A stretch of 64,000 nt of DNA from Parasedimentitalea maritima. Its GTDB lineage: Bacteria > Pseudomonadota > Alphaproteobacteria > Rhodobacterales > Rhodobacteraceae. Positions 57,878 through 64,000 of the stretch are shown here, piece by piece. The notes under the pieces were generated by a model. That model was not told the DNA's origin and ran no database searches. It worked only from the letters and a program-made list of their open reading frames with translations. The first letter of the stretch is position 1; the number at the start of each line of letters is the position of its first letter. A program made the translations under genes and the position numbers. The stretch spans positions 186,001 through 250,000 of the forward strand of contig NZ_VAUA01000003.1 of NCBI RefSeq assembly GCF_005771405.1. Reading direction: 5' to 3'.

Positions 57878-60118
57878 TCAAAGGTCGCGAAGGTAATCCA
57901 TCACTGCCGGGCGCACTGACTGGTCGCCACGATGGCGGGCATCAGCAATGATTTTACGAAGCGCGCCTAAATCCACCCGCAGTAACAGCGACTTCACCGG
58001 CCCAATTGATGCAGGACGCATCGACAATGTGCGAATGCCGATCGCAGCAAGACACACCGCTTCAATCGGGCGCCCCGCGTCTTCGCCACAAAAGCTGAGA
58101 GGTGTGTTGGTTGAACTACAACGCTCAACGATACGTTCGATCAAACTCAAAAAGCTGACATTCAGTGTATCGTAGCGCTTGCGCACCCGTTCATTTTCAC
58201 GATCGGCTGCGAAAAAGAACTGCTTCAGATCATTGCCACCAATTGACAGAAACCCAACCTCTTCGAAAAACTTCTGCGGCGCAAAAGCCAATGATGGGGT
58301 TTCCAACATGGCCCCAACATCCAAAACCTCTGGCAGCGGGTGGCCCAACTTGCGTTCGAGCTCAAGCGTCTTCTCCACCTCCGCGCGGGCGGCGCGATAC
58401 TCTTCGAACTGCGCAACAAATGGAAACATGATGGTCAGAGGGCGGCCGTCTGCGGCCCGTATCAGCGCCTGGAGCTGCATCCGCATGATCCCAGGCTTGT
58501 CCAGCCCCACCCGGATCGCACGCCAACCCAAGGCCGGATTTGGCTCGTCGGTGGGCTTCATATAGGGCAACACTTTATCTGACCCGATATCCAGTGTGCG
58601 AAAGACCACCCGTTTGCCATGTCCAGCATCCAGAACGCGCTTGTACAGAACCACCAACTCGGATCTTTTGGGCATCTTGTTGCGCACCAAGAACTGCAAT
58701 TCAGTACGAAACAACCCAACACCTTCGGCGCCCGAACTCTCTAACGACGGCAAATCCGCCATGAGCCCCGCGTTCATCAGCAGGTCAACCCGCTTACCAT
58801 CTGCTGTCACCGCGGGTAGATCACGAACCGAACCATATCGTTCCTGCGCATCGGCTTGCATTGCGATCTTGTCACGAAACGCGCTGGAGACAGTGTCCTC
58901 TGGGCGAAGATGAACGAGCCCCTGGTCACCATCAACCATAATGTGATCACCGTTCAGCGCTTCGGTCGTGATGCGTTTGGCATTGACAACCAGCGGAATG
59001 GCCAGTGCACGGGCAACAATTGCCGCATGTGACCCAACAGAGCCCTCTTCCAACACCAACCCGCGCAAGCTGCGCCCATACTCCAACAAATCACCAGGCC
59101 CAATATTGCGAGCAATCAAGATTGGATCGGCGGGTAAATCGGCACTTGATGTCGCCCCCTGTCCAGTCAGAATCCGTAATAGCCGGTTCGACAGGTCGTC
59201 CAGATCACTCAACCGTTCGCGCAAGTAGGCGTCTTGCACCTGGCTCATCCGCGCCCTTGCCTGAGATTGCTCTTTTTCAACCGCAGCCTCGGCGCTTAGC
59301 CCCAATGCGATGTCCTCTTCCATCCGCCGCATCCAGCCCTTGGAGTTCGCGAACATGCGATAAGCCTCAAGCACTTGCACTTGCTCTTTGTCACCATCCA
59401 GTGACATTTCCAGCATTTTATCGACGCCAACCCGCAGCTCGTCCACAGCCTCGTGCAGGCGCTCACGTTCTCGGTGCGGATCATCGGCAATGGGATTGGT
59501 GATCACAACCCTCGGTTCATGCAACCAAACATGCCCCTCAGCAGCGCCTTCTTGGGCCGAAGTTCCGCGCAGAAGCACTGGCTGTTGGTGTAACGGTGAC
59601 AGAGCCGCGCCTTCACCAACAAAAGCACCAAGTTCGGTCATCTCAGCGATGACCATAGCCACCACTTCCAGCGCATAAACCTCGTCAGCAGAGAATTCAC
59701 GCGCATCGAGCGACTGGACAACCAAAACGCCCAGTTTTTCACCCAGACGTTGCACCGGAATACCTAAGAAGGATGAAAACCGCTCTTCGCCGGTCTCGGC
59801 CATATAGCGGAAACCCTTGGCATTGGGTGCATCCGGTGTGTTTACGACTTTGCCGTATTTTGCGACTCGGCCGACCAGCCCCTCGCCTAGCCTCATCCGG
59901 GTTTTGTGAACGGATTCGAGGTTCAAACCCTCAGTAGCGCAGAGTTCCAGCGTTTCGTCATCGCGAAACAGATAGACCGAACACACTTCGGTTCTCATGC
60001 TGTCGGCAATCAAATGGGTGATTTTATCAAGCCTAGTCTGGCCGGCGTCGTCGCCAGCCATCGCTTCTCTCAGTCGCCCCAGTAACTTGCGGCTTTCAGA
60101 TTCTGTACTGTCTGCCAT
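57878..60118 (-). CDS. ptsP: Phosphoenolpyruvate-protein phosphotransferase of the nitrogen PTS (EI-Ntr)
   Basis: First enzyme of the regulatory PTS-Ntr phosphorelay: takes phosphate from PEP and passes it to NPr. The 746 residues hold an N-terminal GAF domain (about 20-165), the phosphohistidine domain (GSVGSHAAIVARALAIPLV, active histidine in GSHAA) and the PEP-binding barrel (GAEGVGLFRTELQFL, FMFPFVAQFEEYRAAR-like, LSIGGNDLKQFFFAADREN). It lies 44 nt downstream of lysC, an order common in Rhodobacterales. Confidence 0.96.
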   Translation of the reverse strand: MADSTESESRKLLGRLREAMAGDDAGQTRLDKITHLIADSMRTEVCSVYLFRDDETLELCATEGLNLESVHKTRMRLGEGLVGRVAKYGKVVNTPDAPNAKGFRYMAETGEERFSSFLGIPVQRLGEKLGVLVVQSLDAREFSADEVYALEVVAMVIAEMTELGAFVGEGAALSPLHQQPVLLRGTSAQEGAAEGHVWLHEPRVVITNPIADDPHRERERLHEAVDELRVGVDKMLEMSLDGDKEQVQVLEAYRMFANSKGWMRRMEEDIALGLSAEAAVEKEQSQARARMSQVQDAYLRERLSDLDDLSNRLLRILTGQGATSSADLPADPILIARNIGPGDLLEYGRSLRGLVLEEGSVGSHAAIVARALAIPLVVNAKRITTEALNGDHIMVDGDQGLVHLRPEDTVSSAFRDKIAMQADAQERYGSVRDLPAVTADGKRVDLLMNAGLMADLPSLESSGAEGVGLFRTELQFLVRNKMPKRSELVVLYKRVLDAGHGKRVVFRTLDIGSDKVLPYMKPTDEPNPALGWRAIRVGLDKPGIMRMQLQALIRAADGRPLTIMFPFVAQFEEYRAARAEVEKTLELERKLGHPLPEVLDVGAMLETPSLAFAPQKFFEEVGFLSIGGNDLKQFFFAADRENERVRKRYDTLNVSFLSLIERIVERCSSTNTPLSFCGEDAGRPIEAVCLAAIGIRTLSMRPASIGPVKSLLLRVDLGALRKIIADARHRGDQSVRPAVMDYLRDL

Positions 60119-60162
60119 AGGCCCTGTTCACGCAATACGGGTGTCAGGTCGCCGAAATAGAG

Positions 60163-61401
60163 TCAGGCAACCTTGTCCAGATCAAAGGCATCATGCAGTG
60201 ATTGGACCGCAAGTTCCATGTATTTCCGATCAATCAGCACGGAAATTTTTATCTCAGAGGTCGTAATCACCTTGATGTTGACGCCTTCATCCGACAGCAC
60301 TTTGAACATCTTAGCGGCCACACCAGACTGCGAGCGCATGCCGATTCCAACAACCGAAACTTTGGCAACATCTTTGTCAGCGACCAGCTCTGCATAGTTC
60401 AATTCACCCGCATTTTTTGTACCAAGCAAAGCCTGTTCAGCGCGCGCCACTTGATCCGTTGGGCAGGAAAACGTCATATCGGTGCGACCATCTTCGCTGA
60501 TGTTCTGCACGATCATGTCGACATTGACGCCGCCCTCGGACAACGAGTTAAAGATGATGGCCGCAATGCCTGGACGGTCAGCAACCGACAACAGGGTCAG
60601 CTTGGCTTCATCGCGGGAATAGGCCACTCCGGCCACTGCATTGGATTCCATGATTTCCTCCTCGGCACAGACTAAGGTCCCAGCCTCATCAGATTGTTCT
60701 TCAAAGCTGCTCAAAACACGTAGTTTAACCTTAAACCGCATTGCCAGCTCAACAGATCGCGTCTGCAACACCTTCGCGCCCAGCGACGCCAGCTCCAACA
60801 TTTCTTCGAAAGAAATCTTATCCAGCTTACGTGCCTTGTCGCAGATCCGCGGGTCGGTTGTGTAGACCCCATCCACATCGGTGTAGATATCGCAGCGCTC
60901 GGCACCAAATGCAGCGGCAAAAGCTACCGCAGTGGTGTCAGATCCACCACGGCCCAACGTGGTAATCCGTCCCTCAGAGCTAACCCCCTGGAACCCGGCA
61001 ACGACTGCCACCTTCATACCTTCGCCGAACTTTTGGTTGATATTGTCGGTGCCGATCTCTTCGATCCGCGCCTGACTGTGCGCACTGGTGGTTTGCAATG
61101 GCACCTGCCAACCTTGCCAGCTCCGCGCCGGAACATCCATTTCCTGCAACGTCAGCGCCATCAACCCGGCTGTAACCGCCTCCCCCGAAGACACCACGGC
61201 GTCATATTCGCGGGCGTCAAACAGTGGCGAGGTTTCTTCAACCCAACCCACCATTTCGTTGGTTTTACCTGACATCGCCGAGACAATGACGATAACGTCA
61301 TAGCCTTTGGCGACTTCCACACCAACACGTTTGGCGGCCCGACGGATCCGGTCCAGGTTGGCGACCGAGGTGCCGCCGAATTTCATCACAAGTACCGGCA
61401 T
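60163..61401 (-). CDS. lysC: Aspartate kinase
   Basis: ATP-dependent phosphorylation of aspartate, first step toward lysine, threonine and methionine. The 412-residue protein begins VLVMKFGGTSVANLDRIRRAA, contains VVAGFQGVSSEGRITTLGRGGSDTTAVA, and has two C-terminal ACT domains (SVADRPGIAAIIFNSLSEGGVNVD; SGVAAKMFKVLSDEGVNIKVI) for feedback control by lysine/threonine. The start was set at ATG 61401 (GGAGAG upstream); a longer upstream frame has no family similarity. Confidence 0.96.
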   Translation of the reverse strand: MPVLVMKFGGTSVANLDRIRRAAKRVGVEVAKGYDVIVIVSAMSGKTNEMVGWVEETSPLFDAREYDAVVSSGEAVTAGLMALTLQEMDVPARSWQGWQVPLQTTSAHSQARIEEIGTDNINQKFGEGMKVAVVAGFQGVSSEGRITTLGRGGSDTTAVAFAAAFGAERCDIYTDVDGVYTTDPRICDKARKLDKISFEEMLELASLGAKVLQTRSVELAMRFKVKLRVLSSFEEQSDEAGTLVCAEEEIMESNAVAGVAYSRDEAKLTLLSVADRPGIAAIIFNSLSEGGVNVDMIVQNISEDGRTDMTFSCPTDQVARAEQALLGTKNAGELNYAELVADKDVAKVSVVGIGMRSQSGVAAKMFKVLSDEGVNIKVITTSEIKISVLIDRKYMELAVQSLHDAFDLDKVA

Positions 61402-61589
61402 GGGGGACACTCTCCGTGCGCTGGCTGTTTTCGATCTCCCGCGTCTTAAGCGAGCTGTGAAATAAGAGCAAGAGCAACGGCACCGTCGCGGTATTGCGAC
61501 GCAGGCCAACATTGCCTCACATCCGGGTTTACAGCCCCGGGTCCCAATGCAAGAGTCCGCGCAACACATTACCGACGAAAGGAATAGTC

Positions 61590-61952
61590 ATGCGGTTTTT
61601 TGCCCTCTTGGCCCTCACCACCCTGTTGCCCCTGCCCGTGCTCGCCAGTGGGACTAACATCGCAGGCACCGACGGTACTCGCTCGATTGGCCATGTTTCC
61701 TGCGCTGCAATGGATGGCCAGCCTTCAACAGACTGTCCGCTTGAAATCCTGCCTAAGGAAGATGGCTCAGTGACCCTGCGTGTTCTGCTTCCTGGCGGCC
61801 AGGTACGCTATCTCTATGTCACTGATGGCAAGATCACCTCCACCGACAGCACAGGTTCACTGGCCTCAAAACGACTGGCAAACACCACCGTGGTTCATAT
61901 CACCCCAGAAGAACGGTTTGAGATTCCCAACGCCCTGCTGGAAGCAAATTAG
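61590..61952 (+). CDS. Small secreted protein, unknown function
   Basis: A 120-residue protein with a Sec signal (RFFALLALTTLLPLPVLASG, cleaved about residue 19) and a beta-rich mature part with two cysteines (SCAAMDGQPSTDC) that may form a disulfide. ATG 61590 follows AAGGAATA. I do not recognise a named family. It is divergent from lysC and convergent with trkH. Confidence 0.75.
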   Translation: MRFFALLALTTLLPLPVLASGTNIAGTDGTRSIGHVSCAAMDGQPSTDCPLEILPKEDGSVTLRVLLPGGQVRYLYVTDGKITSTDSTGSLASKRLANTTVVHITPEERFEIPNALLEAN

Positions 61953-61966
61953 AAGCTAAATCAATG

Positions 61967-61993
61967 TGTAGGGTGTGGCCGGTGCACCCTACA
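61967..61993. repeat. REP-like inverted repeat between two converging genes
   Basis: TGTAGGGTG and CACCCTACA are perfect 9-bp arms around TGGCCGGTG. The GTAGGGTG core recurs at 52682-52689. It lies just after the small secreted-protein gene and before the trkH stop, and could act as a bidirectional terminator. Confidence 0.55.
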
Positions 61994-62045
61994 TTCTGTT
62001 CGTCGGCAGCGCCGGACAATAGTGCCCGATAGTCCAGCGGGCCGG

Positions 62046-63494
62046 TCAGGCTCTCCAGAAACGGACAGTAAAAAGAACATAAACAGCCATCAATTCCAGC
62101 CGACCAATCAACATGGCGGCGATCAGGATCCATTTGGCTGCGTCGTTCAGGCCGCCAAAATTTCCCGCAGGTCCAATACGGTCGCCCAGACCCGGTCCAA
62201 CATTGGCCACCGCAGTAGCCGCCCCTGATACTGCTGTAGTGAAATCCAGCCCCGTCAACGCCAGCGCCCAAGCAACAATGCCAATAGTGACAACGAAAAA
62301 TACAAAGAATGAGATAACCGAGCTAAGCACATCGTTGCCAACTTTGCGACCTTCATAGCGTGGAATAAAAACACCATGAGGCGCACGAATTCTTTGGATC
62401 TGAACTTTGATCGAAGCAAACAGTAACTGATAGCGAAATATCTTTATCGAACAGGCCGTCGATCCAGCGCATCCGCCAACCAGACCGACGAAAAAGAACA
62501 TCATGACTAGAAAACTGCCCCACTTCATATAGTCAACACTGGCGTATCCGGTGCCTGATATGATTGAAGTGATGTTGAACAGAGCCTCACGGACAGCTTG
62601 CTCAATGTGATGCGGGAAAACTGTTGTCAGGATCACTGATGTGACAGCGACCAGTACCGCAATGATCACTAGAAACACATGGATTTGGCTGTCCCGCAGC
62701 AGCGCCTTGCCCTGACCGTTCAGCAGTTGCACGTAGCGCACAAAAGGGAGCGCCGCGAGGATCATAAAAAACACTGCCGCATATTCAGCGGGTCCGGAAA
62801 AGGCACCAAACGACGCGTCATAATTGGAAAACCCACCCGTGGAGACGGTGGTCAACGCGTGCACCAATGCGTCGAAGAATACCATGCCCAAAGCCCCATA
62901 GACCAAGCCGCACAGCAACGTGAGTGCAATGTAGATCATTGATATCTGCCCAGCAATCTCCTGAGCGCGCGGCAGAATTTTACCCATGGTTTCAAATCCT
63001 TCGGATCGGAAAATTTGCATCCCCCCAACCCGAAGTTCCGGTAAAAAGACCATTGCCACCACAATGATGCCGATCCCTCCTAGCCATTGCAGAATGCCGC
63101 GCCATAACAGAATGCCGCGAGGTAGGTCGTCAAGGCCGGACAGAACGGTTGATCCTGTGGTGGTCATCCCAGACATAGCCTCAAAAAAGGCATCCACAAA
63201 TCGTGCTTCTGTGGCCCCCAGGACAAATGGAAGCGCACCAAACAGCGGCAGGGCCAGCCAAACACCCGTGGTAAGCAAAAAGGTCTGCTGAATGGTCAGC
63301 CCTTCGCGCACCCCATTGGCGCAGCTCAACGCAATCAAGCCGCCAGCGAGCACCGTGAAAACAGCACTCTGTAGAAAAACCGGCCATTGGCCATGGTCGT
63401 CGTACAGGTCGACCAACAAAGGAAACAGCATGGTCGCGCCCAGAATGGCGACCAGCAAACCAATGACATATCCAACGGGGCGAAGATCCAACAT
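62046..63494 (-). CDS. TrkH family potassium uptake protein
   Basis: A 482-residue inner-membrane potassium translocation subunit with repeated M1-P-M2-like units. Selectivity-filter-like segments are MTTTGSTVLSGLDDLP, TVSTGGFSNYDASF, TSIISGTGYASVDYMKWG and ANVGPGLGDRIGPAGNF. ATG 63494 was preferred; a TTG at 63524 would add ten residues. No trkA is adjacent here. Confidence 0.94.
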   Translation of the reverse strand: MLDLRPVGYVIGLLVAILGATMLFPLLVDLYDDHGQWPVFLQSAVFTVLAGGLIALSCANGVREGLTIQQTFLLTTGVWLALPLFGALPFVLGATEARFVDAFFEAMSGMTTTGSTVLSGLDDLPRGILLWRGILQWLGGIGIIVVAMVFLPELRVGGMQIFRSEGFETMGKILPRAQEIAGQISMIYIALTLLCGLVYGALGMVFFDALVHALTTVSTGGFSNYDASFGAFSGPAEYAAVFFMILAALPFVRYVQLLNGQGKALLRDSQIHVFLVIIAVLVAVTSVILTTVFPHHIEQAVREALFNITSIISGTGYASVDYMKWGSFLVMMFFFVGLVGGCAGSTACSIKIFRYQLLFASIKVQIQRIRAPHGVFIPRYEGRKVGNDVLSSVISFFVFFVVTIGIVAWALALTGLDFTTAVSGAATAVANVGPGLGDRIGPAGNFGGLNDAAKWILIAAMLIGRLELMAVYVLFTVRFWRA

Positions 63495-63586
63495 AGCGCG
63501 CAGGGTTGGCGCCCAGCGCCCCAACTGTCAAGCAAAAGGCACCCTATTTGCAGCGGTTGGCACTCGTTACAAGTGGTCGAATGCGA

Positions 63587-64000
63587 TCATCCACGATGGA
63601 TCAATGTTGAAAACAACTTGGGGTCCAGACTGCGTGTTACAAAGCTGGGTCCCTGCGTCAGGACACTCACCGCGTCATGACTATGGAGGCTTTCCTGGTG
63701 GCTGGCGACAACCCTGAAATCGGCAATCCGAGGGTCCTGTTGCAAGGCTTCACAAAACAATCGCGCTGCATCCTCAACGAAGATCGGATTGGCTGCATTG
63801 AGCTCCGCAAAGGCCTGCTCATCCTCGCGCTTCACCATGACCTGGGTCTCGGTTGGGACCGCGCGCCGACAGTGATCAATCAGGTCTTCATACCACAGGC
63901 AATTGCTACCAGGTTTGACCTGCACCGAGATTCGCGCCACAGAGCGTTGTGAATGTGGCGTAGCCAGTTGCCCTCGGGCGGTGCGGGCATGTTCGCTGAG
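63587..64000 (-). CDS. folE2: GTP cyclohydrolase FolE2, C-terminal part (continues outside window)
   Basis: GTP cyclohydrolase of the metal-flexible FolE2 (IB) type, first step of folate and queuosine precursor synthesis. The frame is open to the right edge ([20 protein letters not shown], then [10 protein letters not shown]) and continues [41 protein letters not shown] and [17 protein letters not shown], highly characteristic of the family. Only the last 137 codons are in the window. Confidence 0.95.
   Translation of the reverse strand, partial: LSEHARTARGQLATPHSQRSVARISVQVKPGSNCLWYEDLIDHCRRAVPTETQVMVKREDEQAFAELNAANPIFVEDAARLFCEALQQDPRIADFRVVASHQESLHSHDAVSVLTQGPSFVTRSLDPKLFSTLIHRG

Noticed and set aside
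57655-57951. Plus-strand open frame of 98 codons in the spacer before ptsP
   Set aside because: It runs antisense into ptsP, has no ribosome site or recognisable motif, and its composition matches the AT-rich spacer rather than a gene.
61402-61569. N-terminal extension of aspartate kinase
   Set aside because: The added residues are cysteine/arginine-rich without similarity. ATG 61401 has a ribosome site and matches family starts.
1-64000. CRISPR arrays, tRNA/rRNA genes, prophage or insertion sequences
   Set aside because: I saw no spaced direct repeats, no tRNA-like cloverleaf, and no transposase or integrase reading frames on either strand.

Overview
The window looks like chromosomal DNA of a marine Roseobacter-type alphaproteobacterium (Rhodobacterales). 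This is inferred from the moderate GC content, tightly overlapping operons (many ATGA/GTGA junctions), cbb3 oxidase, TRAP uptake, linked nadABC, adjacent lysC and ptsP, FolE2, and the types of regulators. No rRNA, tRNA, CRISPR array, phage or insertion sequence was recognised.

Layout. 0.5-13.7 kb is a self-contained nitric-oxide/low-oxygen respiration island. It has pseudoazurin, then a 12-gene + strand operon (two group III truncated globins, membrane proteins, a YeaR-like DUF1971 protein, ccoNOQP, ccoI, ccoS). Converging on it is a five-gene - strand operon with a CuA subunit II, a heme-copper subunit I that lacks the oxidase tyrosine, a Sco protein, a membrane protein and a formate/nitrite-family channel. 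An NsrR-like Rrf2 regulator is divergent from the latter. Related palindromes lie at both divergent promoters, which suggests one NO-responsive regulon. 13.8-16.5 kb is a decay zone: an NmrA gene with an in-frame stop, a LysR gene without a usable start, and AraC and ABC substrate-binding remnants. 16.5-22.3 kb holds a TetR/N-methylproline demethylase-type pair with two operators, a VOC-GST pair with its LysR regulator, and a methyltransferase. 22.5-28.2 kb holds a periplasmic binding protein coupled to a hybrid histidine kinase, an EamA exporter, a NIF3-insert-like protein and a WYL regulator with a perfect palindrome. 28.2-34.8 kb holds nadCBA, a second hybrid kinase and cutC.

35-38.9 kb is a siderophore-type ABC importer with a coupled methyltransferase. 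39-46.9 kb is a catabolic operon (TRAP transporter, M81 peptidase, D-threonine-aldolase-fold PLP enzyme, KDG-kinase-like PfkB, RidA) facing an RpiR regulator. The gene set would fit catabolism of a D-amino acid or amino-sugar acid such as D-glucosaminate (inference). 47-49.6 kb has an NTF2-like/PNPO-like pair behind three copies of a TetR-type motif, plus a D-serine dehydratase relative that has lost its catalytic lysine. 49.8-57 kb is an anthranilate (2-aminobenzoyl-CoA) degradation operon with a MarR gene inside. 57-57.9 kb is an AT-rich non-coding stretch. 57.9-64 kb carries housekeeping genes ptsP, lysC, trkH and the end of folE2.

The strongest candidate for something under-described is the NO island: an atypical CuA-containing, tyrosine-less heme-copper reductase paired with a full cbb3 operon, two globins and a local NsrR-like regulator.
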